From: Mucilaginibacter sp. SMC90
GTDB taxonomy: Bacteria; Bacteroidota; Bacteroidia; Sphingobacteriales; Sphingobacteriaceae
Assembly: GCF_022811725.1 (NCBI RefSeq)
Contig: NZ_CP094527.1
Location: 1,178,001-1,242,000 of the forward strand
Length of the DNA stretch: 64,000 bases
Direction: 5' to 3'
The notes beneath the pieces were generated by a model. That model did not search any database, had not been told where the DNA came from, and saw only the letters and a list, made by a program, of their open reading frames with translations. Position 1 is the first letter of the stretch. Each line of letters begins with the position of its first letter. The position numbers were made by a program, and so were the translations under genes. Shown piece by piece: positions 44,429 through 55,600 of the stretch.

Positions 44429-45619
44429 TTATTTAAGCACTCCCAGCTCCTTACCCACCTTGGTAAACGCTGCAATAGCTTTATCTAAATGGTGCAAATC
44501 ATGCGCAGCTGAGATCTGTACTCTAATCCTTGCTTTGCCTTGTGGTACAACCGGGTAGTAAAAGCCTATCACATAGATACCTTCTTCAAGCATTTTTGCA
44601 GCGAACTCCTGCGCCAGCTTGGCATCATACAACATTACTGGGACTATAGGATGCACGCCAGGTTTAATGTCAAAACCTGCTTCGGTCATTTTTTTACGGA
44701 AGTATTGCGTATTGGTTTCCAGTTTATCGCGCAATTCGGTGGTTTCGCTCAGCATATCTAATACTGCTATTGAAGCACCGGTAATAGCGGGAGCTAAGGT
44801 ATTCGAGAATAGATACGGACGCGAGCGCTGGCGCAGCATATCAATGATCTCTTTACGCCCCGATGTAAAACCGCCCGATGCGCCACCCAAAGCTTTGCCT
44901 AATGTACCTGTGATGATATCAATCCTGCCCATAACATTATGGTGCTCATGCGTACCACGGCCGTTTTTGCCCATAAAGCCGGAGCAATGGCTCTCGTCGA
45001 TCATCACAAGCGCATTATATTTATCCGCCAAATCACAGATCTTATCTAACTGGGCAATGGTGCCATCCATACTGAATGCGCCATCGGTAACAATAATACG
45101 GTGACGCAGCTCCTGGGTAGCTTTCAGCTTTTCTTCCAGGTCGGCCATATCATCATGTTTATAACGATAACGCTGAGCCTTGCACAAACGTACACCGTCA
45201 ATGATCGAGGCATGGTTCAACTCATCAGAGATTATGGCATCCTGATCATTAAACAGAGGCTCAAACACACCGCCGTTGGCGTCAAATGCCGCAGCGTAAA
45301 GAATAGTATCTTCCGTGCCTAAAAATTCGGCTATCTTTTTTTCAAGTTCTTTATGAATATCTTGTGTACCACATATAAAACGTACAGATGACAAGCCGTA
45401 ACCATGTGTATCCATAGCGTCTTTGGCTGCCTGGATCACTTTGGCATTGCCCGATAAACCAAGATAGTTATTGGCACAGAAGTTAATTACTTCGGCACCG
45501 CTTTGCACGGTGATATCGGCTCCCTGCGGCGAGGTAATGATCCGTTCCTTTTTGTATAACCCGGCGTTTTCAATTTCGGTTAGTTCCTGCTGTAAAACCG
45601 GCTGTAGTGTATTGTACAT
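44429..45619 (-). CDS. kbl: glycine C-acetyltransferase (2-amino-3-ketobutyrate CoA ligase)
   Basis: PLP enzyme that turns 2-amino-3-oxobutyrate plus CoA into glycine and acetyl-CoA, the second step of threonine breakdown. 396 residues as expected. [66 protein letters not shown] and the PLP-lysine motif [17 protein letters not shown] are all present. The partner threonine dehydrogenase could be the SDR at 62309-63262. The toxin operon starts 42 nt after its stop on the same strand, so read-through is possible. Confidence 0.95.
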   Translation of the reverse strand: MYNTLQPVLQQELTEIENAGLYKKERIITSPQGADITVQSGAEVINFCANNYLGLSGNAKVIQAAKDAMDTHGYGLSSVRFICGTQDIHKELEKKIAEFLGTEDTILYAAAFDANGGVFEPLFNDQDAIISDELNHASIIDGVRLCKAQRYRYKHDDMADLEEKLKATQELRHRIIVTDGAFSMDGTIAQLDKICDLADKYNALVMIDESHCSGFMGKNGRGTHEHHNVMGRIDIITGTLGKALGGASGGFTSGRKEIIDMLRQRSRPYLFSNTLAPAITGASIAVLDMLSETTELRDKLETNTQYFRKKMTEAGFDIKPGVHPIVPVMLYDAKLAQEFAAKMLEEGIYVIGFYYPVVPQGKARIRVQISAAHDLHHLDKAIAAFTKVGKELGVLK

Positions 45620-45749
45620 AGCGTGCGTGTTTTAAAGAGGGTAAAATTAAGCATTCGCAATCTTTTTGTTGGGTTTATTAAACCTTAAATAATTATTAAG
45701 TGAGTAATAAAACATTTTTAAGCCATAAAGTATTACACATAAGTAACAT

Positions 45750-48230
45750 ATGAGAAAATATATACTACTATTCATCATTGCTTTCAGTGCAATAACGGCA
45801 TCAGCTCAGCAATCGCTTTTAACTGGAAAAATAACCGACAAAAATGGGCAGGTTATACCATTTGTTTCTATTTATATCCGCAATTCAACCTATGGTACCA
45901 CAGCCAATGAAAACGGTGTTTACCAGTTTAAGCTTAGCCCGGGTACCTACAATGTGATTTATCGTTATGTGGGTTATACTGAAAAGATAGAGCAAATTAC
46001 TATAGCAGACCATGATCAGGAACATAATGTGCAAATGGCCGATGAGGTGTTTAATACTGACAGGGTATCAGAAACTTACCTGAAAAACCGCGATGTAGCC
46101 GATACCATTATCAAACAGGTGATCAAAAAGCGCAAATATTACACAGAAGAAGCAACCTCGTTTTCATGCGCGGTTTACATTAAAGGTGTGCAAAAACTGC
46201 TGAGTGTACCAAAATCGCTGATAGGGCATGAGGTACAGCGAACACTTGATCTTGACTCTAACGGTCGGGGTATCCTTTATCAATCTGAGTCACTGTCTGA
46301 ATATAACTTTCAGAAACCCGACAAAATCAAAGAGATAACCATTGCTAACAGAATGGCTGGTCAGAATACGGCATTCGGCTACAAAAAGGCGTCCGACTTG
46401 CAGGCTAACTTTTATGAAAATGTGATCACTATCCCGGGCTTGGCATCAAGAGGTTTTGTATCGCCGGTAGCTGCTTATGGGCCCAGGTTTTATAATTATA
46501 AATTATTGGGTACCTCTGTCGAGAACGGGCGCACCGTTGATAAGATCAGGGTAATACCCAAGCGTAATCATGGACAATATTTTCAGGGTGATATTTACAT
46601 AGTTGAAAATGATTGGCGTATTTACAGTGTTGATTTCTTTGTTGATAATAAAGTGAGCAACCTTAACCTGGTAGATACCTTAAGTATAAGGCAACAATAT
46701 ATTGCCATTACCGATAGTGTTTGGATGCCAGCGTCAACACAATATAATTTTAAAGGAGCTGTATTAGGATTTAAGTTTGGCGGGTACTATGCTGCGGTTT
46801 ACAATAACTATAAAATAAACCCAACTTTTCCTGATGGTTTTTTTACCGGAGAGATATTAAAGGTTGATACCGTAGCTAACAGCAAAAAGCCTAATTATTG
46901 GGCCGACGCGCGTCCTATACCTTTAACCGCCTTTGAAGAACGTGACTATAAAAAGAAGGATGCTTTTGAAGAATATAAGAAAACCGACAGGTACATAGAC
47001 TCATTACAGCATCGTAAAAATCGGATTAATTACCCGGGATATTTGATTTTTGGCTATGCGGCAAGTAACAAAAGTGCCCGCGACTCATTGTATATATTCC
47101 CATTTATTCAAACCTTTTATTACAACACGGTAGAAGGTTTTGGTATCAATGCCAAGGCAAGTTATATCCGTACCATTGATGATTTGCATTCCCTTACTAT
47201 AACGCCAGCTTTGCGCTATGGCTTCTCAAACAAAATATTCAGCGCGAATGTAGCCACCGAATATTTGAACGACCCATTTCATGCGGCTAAGTTTTATGCA
47301 GATTTTGGCAGTGATGTGCTCGATTTGAATAACGTAGGCACGCGTTCGCTTTATTTCAATACACTGAGTACATTGCTGAGCGAAAACAACTACGTGAAAT
47401 ATTACCGTAGCCATTATGGCGATTTTGGCTATCAGCGCGAAGTAACAAACGGTGTACTTTTAAAAGGCGGGTTCTCTTATTCAAGTCGTTCGCAGTTGTA
47501 CAACACCTCTTTCAGTAAACTTAAGGATGTTAAAGACCGCGAGTTTACCTCTAATAATCCGCTGGCCCCACCGGGCACTCCGCCTGATGATCATTCATTC
47601 CTGTTCCCGGATAATCAGGCGCTGGTATTTAATGTTTCGGCTTTATTTACGTTCGATCAGCGGTACGAAACCCGTCCTACCGGCAAGTTCAATCTTCCGT
47701 CAAAATACCCTATGGTAAAAATTAATTATCGTAAAGGTTTTAAAAGCATTTTGGGATCGGATGTAGATTATGATTTTGCATCTGTTGATATTTCACAAGA
47801 TCATATACAAACCGGCCTTTCAGGTTATTCATCATTTAAAGTATCGGGTGGTGGCTTCTTTAATAATAACAAGCTGTATTACATGGATTACAACCACTTT
47901 TTAGGTAACCAGGGTACCACTTTCGACCCTACGTACGTAGGCAGTTTCCACTTCCTGCCGTTTTATACTTACAGTACCAACGGAGCGTTTTTGGAAGCTC
48001 ACTATCAGCATAACTTTGCCGGGTCGTTGTTTAATCATATCTCATTTTTACGCAAAGCCAAACTGGAAGAGATCATCGGGGCCAACTACCTCACCACCAA
48101 AAACAACCGCAATTACCGCGAGTTTTACATAGGTGTGCAGCGCCTCATCTTCCGTGTTGACTATGGTATATCATACGCCGGCGACAAAAAATACATTCAG
48201 GGGTTCAGGATCTTTTATGGGATAAGGTAG
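45750..48230 (+). CDS. DUF5686 outer-membrane protein with carboxypeptidase-like N-terminal domain
   Basis: 826 residues. The signal peptide ends ITASAQ. Residues 22-110 form a carboxypeptidase-regulatory-like beta sandwich (LTGKITDKNGQVIPFVSIYI, YRYVGYTEKIEQI), as found at the start of SusC proteins. The rest is a DUF5686 beta-rich region with many aromatic strands, probably a barrel, ending GFRIFYGIR with a C-terminal aromatic strand. No plug domain or TonB box is visible, so it is not a normal SusC. It stands alone with no partner, followed by a GTGAGTGGTTGATT hairpin. Confidence 0.9.
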   Translation: MRKYILLFIIAFSAITASAQQSLLTGKITDKNGQVIPFVSIYIRNSTYGTTANENGVYQFKLSPGTYNVIYRYVGYTEKIEQITIADHDQEHNVQMADEVFNTDRVSETYLKNRDVADTIIKQVIKKRKYYTEEATSFSCAVYIKGVQKLLSVPKSLIGHEVQRTLDLDSNGRGILYQSESLSEYNFQKPDKIKEITIANRMAGQNTAFGYKKASDLQANFYENVITIPGLASRGFVSPVAAYGPRFYNYKLLGTSVENGRTVDKIRVIPKRNHGQYFQGDIYIVENDWRIYSVDFFVDNKVSNLNLVDTLSIRQQYIAITDSVWMPASTQYNFKGAVLGFKFGGYYAAVYNNYKINPTFPDGFFTGEILKVDTVANSKKPNYWADARPIPLTAFEERDYKKKDAFEEYKKTDRYIDSLQHRKNRINYPGYLIFGYAASNKSARDSLYIFPFIQTFYYNTVEGFGINAKASYIRTIDDLHSLTITPALRYGFSNKIFSANVATEYLNDPFHAAKFYADFGSDVLDLNNVGTRSLYFNTLSTLLSENNYVKYYRSHYGDFGYQREVTNGVLLKGGFSYSSRSQLYNTSFSKLKDVKDREFTSNNPLAPPGTPPDDHSFLFPDNQALVFNVSALFTFDQRYETRPTGKFNLPSKYPMVKINYRKGFKSILGSDVDYDFASVDISQDHIQTGLSGYSSFKVSGGGFFNNNKLYYMDYNHFLGNQGTTFDPTYVGSFHFLPFYTYSTNGAFLEAHYQHNFAGSLFNHISFLRKAKLEEIIGANYLTTKNNRNYREFYIGVQRLIFRVDYGISYAGDKKYIQGFRIFYGIR

Positions 48231-48237
48231 TTTATTG

Positions 48238-48317
48238 GTGAGTGGTTGATTAGGTGAGTAGTTGATTTGGTTATTGCAAAGCCAACCACTCACCTAATCA
48301 ACCATTCAACTATTCAC
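48238..48317. repeat. GTGAGTGGTTGATT inverted repeat
   Basis: GTGAGTGGTTGATTAGGTGA (from 48238) is answered by AACCACTCACCTAATCAACC (from 48283). The arms of about 35 nt can pair with small slips because the words are repetitive. The same words occur at both ends of the gap near 63300 and 63540. It probably acts as a transcript end or is a degenerate palindromic repeat. Confidence 0.6.
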
Positions 48318-48327
48318 TAAAAATTCT

Positions 48328-48335
48328 TACATTTG
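48328..48335 (+). promoter_or_regulatory. -7 box for trhO
   Basis: TACATTTG matches TAnnTTTG. It overlaps the upstream TTG at 48333 that would open the frame, which argues that the true start is the ATG at 48378. Confidence 0.5.
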
Positions 48336-48377
48336 CGCCGCTCATTTAACACTGTTTGCAGCAGTATCAATGATTTT

Positions 48378-49334
48378 ATGGAAATGTATAATACCCTACT
48401 ATACTATTGTTATTCAACAATAGCTGATGCGGAGCAATTTGCTGCCGATCATTTAAAATTTTGCAAAAGCTTAGGTTTAACCGGTCGTATTATTGTGGCC
48501 GATGAAGGTCTTAATGGTACTGTTTCGGGTTCAGTTGAGGCTTGTAAAACCTATATGGATGCTATACACGCCGATGAGCGCTTTGCTAAAACCGAGTTTA
48601 AGATTGATGAAGTAGATACGCCATCGTTTGTAAAAATGCATGTGCGCTATAAATCAGAGATCGTACACTCAGGCCTGCGTGATCCTAACATTATCGACCC
48701 AAAACAAAAAACAGGCAAACACCTGGAGCCAACAGAATTTTTGGCAATGAAGGACAGAGATGATGTGGTTGTACTTGACGTTCGTTCAAACTACGAGCAT
48801 TCGTTAGGAAAGTTCAAAAATGCTGTAACCCTCGATATCGATAACTTCCGCGATTTTCCGGCCATGATCAATGAGCTGGCAAAGTACAAGGATAAAAAGA
48901 TCCTTACTTATTGCACAGGCGGCATCAAATGCGAAAAAGCATCTGCCTTGTTATTACATGAGGGCTTCCCCGAAGTGTATCAACTGCATGGCGGTATTAT
49001 TAAATATGGCAAAGAAGCAGGCGGCGAGGATTTTGAAGGCAAATGTTATGTGTTTGATAACCGCCTTTCGGTTGATGTGAACAGCGTTAACCCGGTTGTT
49101 ATTTCAACCTGCTTAAATTGTGGTAAAACTACGCCTAAAATGATCAATTGCGCCAATCCTGAGTGCAACGAGCATTTTACCCAGTGCGATGAATGCGGTA
49201 CTGCCATGGATGGCTGCTGCAGCGACGCCTGTAAAGATCATCCGCGCAAACGTGTTTATGACGGCACCGGTTATTACGTAAAAGTGCCTCAACCTGTAAA
49301 TATTAGTAAAAACAAACTACAACCGGCCGATTAA
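48378..49334 (+). CDS. trhO: tRNA uridine 34 hydroxylase, rhodanese-like
   Basis: 318 residues starting MEMYNTLLYYCY. TrhO (formerly YceA) makes 5-hydroxyuridine at position 34 of certain tRNAs with oxygen. An N-terminal acylphosphatase-like domain (RIIVADEGLNGTVSG) is followed by a rhodanese domain with the active-site loop ILTYCTGGIKCEKASALL. A C-terminal cysteine-rich part (STCLNCGKTTPKMINCANPEC and CDECGTAMDGCC) may bind zinc. The upstream in-frame TTG at 48333 would overlap a TACATTTG promoter box, so I place the start at 48378. It is followed by a strong terminator. Confidence 0.94.
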   Translation: MEMYNTLLYYCYSTIADAEQFAADHLKFCKSLGLTGRIIVADEGLNGTVSGSVEACKTYMDAIHADERFAKTEFKIDEVDTPSFVKMHVRYKSEIVHSGLRDPNIIDPKQKTGKHLEPTEFLAMKDRDDVVVLDVRSNYEHSLGKFKNAVTLDIDNFRDFPAMINELAKYKDKKILTYCTGGIKCEKASALLLHEGFPEVYQLHGGIIKYGKEAGGEDFEGKCYVFDNRLSVDVNSVNPVVISTCLNCGKTTPKMINCANPECNEHFTQCDECGTAMDGCCSDACKDHPRKRVYDGTGYYVKVPQPVNISKNKLQPAD

Positions 49335-49358
49335 GGACGCTGATAGATAAACAATACA

Positions 49359-49390
49359 AAGCTTACCCGTAAGGGTAGGCTTTTTTCTTT
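49359..49390 (+). terminator. intrinsic terminator after trhO
   Basis: AAGCTTACCC and GGGTAGGCTT pair (one G-T wobble) around GTAA, followed by TTTTTTCTTTT. It begins 25 nt after the stop. Confidence 0.85.
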
Positions 49391-49450
49391 TATCGGGCTC
49401 AAATATTACTTTCGTAACTTGAATTACATTAGCATCATTTTATTTTAACC

Positions 49451-52345
49451 ATGCGTAAACCCCTTTTAGTTTTTATTTACCTGCTTTGTATTTCGGTTTG
49501 GCAAACATTTGCGGTTGATATTAAAAGCATAGGAGTTCCGTATGTGCAAAATTATACCAAGGCGCTTTACCAGTTTGGCAATCAAAACTGGTCGGTAACG
49601 CGCGATGAGCACGGGATTATGTATTTTGGTAATGCACAGGGCCTGCTGGCTTTTGACGGCAAGTACTGGCAGCAATATCATATGCCTAACGGCTTAATAG
49701 TGCGGGCGGTTACGGCTGATGGTAAAGGCAAAATATATGCCGGCGGTTACGGTGAATTTGGCTACTGGGAAAATGATGACAGAGGTTTTTTAAAATACAC
49801 ATCGCTCGTAAACCTGGTGCCCAAAAAGTTTTTGCCCATTAATGAGGAGGTTTGGAAGATCTATTGCGAAAAAGACCGGATCATATTCCAGGCTTTCGGC
49901 TCCATCTATATTTACTCAAAAGGTAAAATCGAAGTTGTAAAAGCGCAACAACCTTACCTGTTTCTCTTCAAGGCCGGTAATCGCTTTTTTGTAGAACAGC
50001 TGTTAAAAGGGTTGTTTGAGCTTAAGGGCTCAAAATTAGCATATGTAAAGGGCAGCGATATTCTTGGTGTAAGCGGTGTGTTATCCATTCTTCCGTTTCA
50101 GCATAACAAATATATCATAGGTACGGCTAAAGACGGGTTGTTTATTTACGATGGGGAAACCATTAAGCCCTGGGCCAATCAGTGTAATGATTTTTTAAAA
50201 ACGTATCAGCTCAATAACGGGGTGGCAATTGCAGGCAAGTATCTTGCCTATGGAACCATCCTTAACGGCATTGTAATAGTTGATACCGCAGGCAGGGTGG
50301 TACAGCACATTAATAAAGCCAGCGGCATGCAAAACAATACAGTATTGAGTTTATATACCGATACAGAGCAAAACCTTTGGGCCGGACTTGATAATGGTAT
50401 CGACCGCATTGAGGTTAACTCGCCGTTATACTTCTATTTTGATAAAACAGGCAAGTTCGGTACTGTTTATGCAAGTATTATTTTTGACAAGAAGATTTAC
50501 CTTGGTACTAACCAGGGCTTGTTTTACAGTGATTGGCTGCCCGAGAGCAACAAAGGCCCCTTTCAGTCATTTGATTTTAAGCTCATCCCTGGCTCACAGG
50601 GGCAGGTGTGGGACCTTTCCCTGCAGGATGGCCGCCTGCTGTGCGGTCATAACGATGGTACTTACCAGGTAACCGGTAGCTCAATAACTAAAATATCGGA
50701 TATCACCGGCGGCTGGACCATTAAAAAGATTGCTCCTGATATGCTGATCCAGGGTACTTACACGGGCTTGGTGATCTATAAAAAAGATGCGGCAGGTAAC
50801 TGGCAGCTTAGCCATAAGCTGGCAGATTTTGGCGAACCTTCGCGCTACGTTGAACGGGATAGCAAAGGGCAGATCTGGGTAAGCCACGCCTATAAGGGAA
50901 TCTATAAACTTTCCCTCAGTGCCGATCAGAAAAAGGCCGTGTCACGTGTTTATTATGATAAAAGCTATGGCCTGCCCGGCAGCTATAATATCAATGTATT
51001 TGACCTTGATAACCGCATCGTTTTTTCATCCGATTCTGGATTTTACGTGTATGATGATATTACAGATCGTTTTTACAAATACCAGCAGCTAAATAAAAAG
51101 CTGGGTACGTTTGCCACGTCAAGCAAAATAATAAAAGCTATAGGTAAAAAATACTGGTTCATTAACCAGGGCAGGGTTGCCCTTGCCGATCTGTCGGTAC
51201 CCGGAAAGCTAACCATTGATACCAACCGCTTCACCATACTCAGCGGGCAAATGGTACAGCATTATGAAACCATAAACCGCATTAATAACTCAACTTACCT
51301 CATTAGTGTTGATGACGGTTTTGTGATACTTAATGATGATGACGCATTACGCGGTAATAATATCAATATCCCTAACGTGCTTATCAGGCGGGTTGAAAAT
51401 GTGACCGATAAAGTATCATTAATAACCGAAGATGGTTTTAGTAAGGACCCGATTGAAATACCATATGCTCAAAATAACATCCGGATAGCTTACTCATTGC
51501 CTTATTTCAGGCAGGCTAAGGTCAAATTTCAATACTATCTTGACGGTTATTCGCGCCAGTGGAGCGATTGGACGCCACAAAGCCAAAAAGAGTTTACAAA
51601 TCTTTACCAGGGTACATATCATTTTAAGATGCGTGCCAAGATCAATGACCAGCAGGTATCGGCCGAAACTATTTTTACCTTTACCATATTGCCTCCGTGG
51701 TATGCCGGGAAAATAGCCATGGCTTTCTACCTGTTACTGCTTGTATTATCATACTATATCATCAGGCATTACTACCGCCTTAAATTAAAGCGGCATCAGC
51801 AGCACATCCACCAAAAGCTTCAAAAAGAAAAGGAAGAGTTTTTAAAGCAGGAGGCCATCGCTAACGAGCAGCACATCGTGAATATAAAAAATGAACAGTT
51901 ACAGGCCGACCTGGCCAGTAAAAGCCGAGAGCTCGCAAACTCGGCCATGAACATTGTTTATAAAAATGAGTTGCTGCAAAAAATAAGTGACGAGCTCGGG
52001 CATCTTAAAGACAGTAATGGCAAAAAGCTTGCCGATGAACAATTGCGCCGCATCCAAAAAGTGATTGACGAAGGCATGAGCGATGACCGCGACTGGAACA
52101 TTTTTGAGAACAGTTTTAATGAAGCGCACGAAAATTTCTTTAAAAAATTGAAAGCCGGTCATCCCGACCTGGTACCCAATGATCTTAAATTATGTGCCTA
52201 CCTGCGTATGAACATGAGCAGTAAGGAAATGGCATCGCTGCTTAATATTTCATTGCGGGGCGTAGAAATCCGGCGTTACAGGCTTCGTAAAAAGCTCAAT
52301 CTGGAGCATGATAAAAACCTTACCGAGTTTCTCATCGAGTTATAA
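49451..52345 (+). CDS. one-component propeller-type sensor/regulator with LuxR-like HTH
   Basis: 964 residues. The signal peptide ends WQTFA, followed by beta-propeller repeats (two-component regulator propeller type) to about 650, a Y_Y_Y domain (about 660-750, FQYYLDGYSRQWSDW and YQGTYHFKMRA), one membrane helix (about 757-775), a coiled-coil stretch rich in K/E/Q, and a C-terminal LuxR-like helix-turn-helix (MSSKEMASLLNISLRGVEIRRYRLRKKL). Hybrid two-component relatives put a histidine kinase and receiver after the helix; here neither is present, so signal passes directly to a DNA-binding domain. Its position before SusC/SusD suggests it controls that locus and senses the glycan. Confidence 0.9.
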   Translation: MRKPLLVFIYLLCISVWQTFAVDIKSIGVPYVQNYTKALYQFGNQNWSVTRDEHGIMYFGNAQGLLAFDGKYWQQYHMPNGLIVRAVTADGKGKIYAGGYGEFGYWENDDRGFLKYTSLVNLVPKKFLPINEEVWKIYCEKDRIIFQAFGSIYIYSKGKIEVVKAQQPYLFLFKAGNRFFVEQLLKGLFELKGSKLAYVKGSDILGVSGVLSILPFQHNKYIIGTAKDGLFIYDGETIKPWANQCNDFLKTYQLNNGVAIAGKYLAYGTILNGIVIVDTAGRVVQHINKASGMQNNTVLSLYTDTEQNLWAGLDNGIDRIEVNSPLYFYFDKTGKFGTVYASIIFDKKIYLGTNQGLFYSDWLPESNKGPFQSFDFKLIPGSQGQVWDLSLQDGRLLCGHNDGTYQVTGSSITKISDITGGWTIKKIAPDMLIQGTYTGLVIYKKDAAGNWQLSHKLADFGEPSRYVERDSKGQIWVSHAYKGIYKLSLSADQKKAVSRVYYDKSYGLPGSYNINVFDLDNRIVFSSDSGFYVYDDITDRFYKYQQLNKKLGTFATSSKIIKAIGKKYWFINQGRVALADLSVPGKLTIDTNRFTILSGQMVQHYETINRINNSTYLISVDDGFVILNDDDALRGNNINIPNVLIRRVENVTDKVSLITEDGFSKDPIEIPYAQNNIRIAYSLPYFRQAKVKFQYYLDGYSRQWSDWTPQSQKEFTNLYQGTYHFKMRAKINDQQVSAETIFTFTILPPWYAGKIAMAFYLLLLVLSYYIIRHYYRLKLKRHQQHIHQKLQKEKEEFLKQEAIANEQHIVNIKNEQLQADLASKSRELANSAMNIVYKNELLQKISDELGHLKDSNGKKLADEQLRRIQKVIDEGMSDDRDWNIFENSFNEAHENFFKKLKAGHPDLVPNDLKLCAYLRMNMSSKEMASLLNISLRGVEIRRYRLRKKLNLEHDKNLTEFLIEL

Positions 52346-52604
52346 CACTACATCATTACCTCTCATTGCGTCATTTTGACCCCGTGCTTTTAACGGAGGC
52401 TGTGTAGTAGCTTTTATGACTATTTTTGTTTTTAAGATATTGTTTTATAGCGATTTATGTTTTATGTAAACATTTGCTGTGAAAGTATTCTTATAGTGGT
52501 GTATTAATGTTGAGTTATATTATTTGCTAAAAGTTGAATATCTGTACAGTTTTGCAAATCGATAAACCAATTATTTTTTCAATCCGTATTATTTATTAAC
52601 CACT
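52346..52604 (+). promoter_or_regulatory. SusC upstream region, no clear element
   Basis: 259 bp between the regulator and SusC. It is AT-rich with several TTTG-like words (for example TACAGTTTTG near 52540) but no exact TAnnTTTG. The leader is probably long, and the regulator's binding site may be here. I see no ORF and no strong hairpin. Confidence 0.25.
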
Positions 52605-55600
52605 ATGAAAAGAATTTTTACTATTTCAGGGTTGATGTTGTTACTGTTACTTTGTTATGACGCAGCGTTTGCACAAAACGTTACAATAAAAGGTAAAATA
52701 ACTGACGGCAAAACAGGCGAGGCTTTGATAGGCGTGTCTGTTTCAGTTAAAGGAACAACTATAGGTACCCAAACAGATGTAAACGGAGCTTTTACACTTA
52801 AAACTCCAGGCAACGCAACACTATCGGTAGCTTATATAGGTTATGCCACACAAGAAGTAGCTGTTAACGGGCAAACAACCATAAATGTAGCCCTGCAGCC
52901 GCAAACCAACGAATTGCAGCAGGTAGTTGTAATAGGTTACGGTACCCAGCGAAAGCTTGATGTAACCGGTTCAATTGCTACCGTTAAGGGTGCTGATGTT
53001 GCTAAGCAGGCGTCACCAAATGCATTGAGCGGTTTACAGGGTAAAGTATCAGGTGTGCAAATCACCAACAGCGGTACGCCGGGCAAATCACCGGATATCA
53101 CCATTCGTGGTTTAGGTACTATTTATGGTAACACAAAACCATTGTTTGTGGTTGACGGTGTTTGGTACGATGATATCAGCTTCCTTAACCCACAGGATAT
53201 TGAAAGCTTCAGCATTTTGAAAGATGCATCAAGTACAGCTATCTACGGTATCCGCGCAGCCAACGGTGTAGTTTTGATCGGAACAAAACGTGGTACAAAA
53301 GGTAAGCCGGTTATTAATTATAACGGTTATGTAGGTCTGCAGGCTGTTACCAACCAGGTACAAATGGCCAATGCCAATGAATATGCCACAGCAGTGAATG
53401 AGCTTTCGGCCTTAAACGGGGGCGACCCTGTATTCAGCAATCCTTCATCATACGGTAAAGGAACTGACTGGTATAAACAAATATTGCGCAAAGCATTTAC
53501 TACAAACCATGAGGCTTCAATAAGCGGCGGTACTGATAAGTACACCTACAACTATTCATTTGGTTATCTTAATCAGGATGGTTTAGCTAAGACAAATAAT
53601 TATCAGCGCTACACAGTTCACTTGTCAAATGATTTTAAACCGACCAAAAACTTAAAATTTGGTTATACTGCAAGTGGCTTATCTGATGTATCGCGTGATG
53701 TTAACAGTGATATTTTCCACCAGTTATTTGGTGCGGCACCTACTCTGCCTGTACGTAAAGCAGATGGTGGTTATGGTGACCCTAACGATTACGGCACCGG
53801 CGATGGCAATAACTATAACCCGCAGGCCACTATTGATTTCTTTAATCAGCGTACAAAAAACAAGCGTTTTACCTATAACGCTTATGGCGAGGTTACCTTC
53901 CTTAAAAACTTTAAATTTAAGTCAAGCTTTGGCGGCGATATCAGCCAAAATGAAGTAAGGGGATATTCTCCTGAATACTTTGCTACCTTAAAACAACAAA
54001 GCAATAAAACTAATTTAGATATCAACCATACTGATGTTCGTAACTGGATTTGGGAGAATACACTAACCTATGATGTTAAAATAAAAGATCATAAAATTAC
54101 CGCCCTGGTAGGTTATAGTGCACAAAATAACCAAACCAAGCAAATAGATGGAAAGGCCGATTATGTACCGTATGTAAAAAACGGCAGCATCAGGAGCTCA
54201 TTCCCGGATACAACTAATGTAAATTACTTCGCTACTCCGGGCAGCCAGATCCATACCCGCGCATTATCGCAATTTGCACGTGTTAATTATTCGTTCAGAG
54301 ATAAATATTTATTGAACGCTTCTATTCGTCGTGATGGTGCTTCTCAGTTTTATGGAGACCATACTTATGGATATTTCCCTTCGGTTGGCGCCGGCTGGAT
54401 AATTACCAACGAGGAGTTCATGAAAAATCAGAAAGTATTCAGCAATCTGAAACTACGCGGAAGCTGGGGTAAAGTTGGTAACTCAGGCGTGCCAATTAAC
54501 CCAACTGTACAGGTTATCGCAACAGATCCTTACCTGACAGGTTTATTCGGTAACCCAACTACGCTTTACCCGGGTGCAAGTATCAACTCAATAGTACCTC
54601 CATCTATCGTTTGGGAAAAAACAGTATCATCTGATTTTGGTTTAGAAGGTGGCTTGCTTGATAATAAGTTAACTTTTGAAGCCGATTATTACAACAGGGA
54701 AACCCAGGATGCTATTTTCGCAATCCCGGTTGCAGGTTCATTGGGTACAGTTAATAGCTCATTAATAGGCAACCAGGCGAGTATCCAAAACAGGGGATGG
54801 GAGTTTTCATTAGGTTGGAAAGATAATCCATCTAAAGATTTCAATTACAGCATCAGTGCTAATATTGGTATCAACAATAATAAAGTACTTAATGTTGTAA
54901 CCGGCCAAAACCCTATTTATGACGGTGGCGAAGGTATTGCCAACGGCGCATTAGCTACCCGCACTGTGGTTGGCCAGCCTATAGGGCAGTTTTATGGTTA
55001 TAAAGTAACAGGTATTTTCCAAACAACACAACAGGTAGCTACCTCAAAACAACCCGGAGCAGCCCCCGGCGATTTCATTTACCAGGATACCAATAACGAT
55101 GGCATACTGGATAGCCGCGACCGTGTAGCTTTAGGTAGCCCGTTGCCAAAATACAACTATGGCTTAAATACTTCATTCACTTACAAAAACTTCGACCTTG
55201 CGTTAGACTTTCAGGGCGTTGCCGGCGTAAGTGTTTATAACGCCAATATCGCCTACCGCTTTGGTAATGAAAACTTCACCCAAGACTTTTATGAACACCG
55301 CTGGCATGGCGCTGGTACTTCAAATACCTACCCTTCGGTAAATGTTGGTAAAAATAGCAATGCTGCCCCTAACTCTTTCTATGTTGAAAGTGGTGCTTAC
55401 TTTAGGATGAGGAATGCGCAGTTGGGTTACACCATCCCGGGCGACTTCCTGAAAAAACTGAATATTTCAAAAGTCAGGATCTATGCAAATGCACAAAATG
55501 CAATTAACCTGTTTGGTTACAAAGGCTTCTCGCCAGAAATTGGTGGCGATGTAGGCAGCAGAGGTATTGATGCAAGTGTGTATCCTTTGTTTGCTACCTA

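Noticed and set aside
48333..48377. Upstream TTG start for trhO
   Set aside because: It overlaps a TACATTTG promoter box, and the ATG at 48378 begins the conserved protein.
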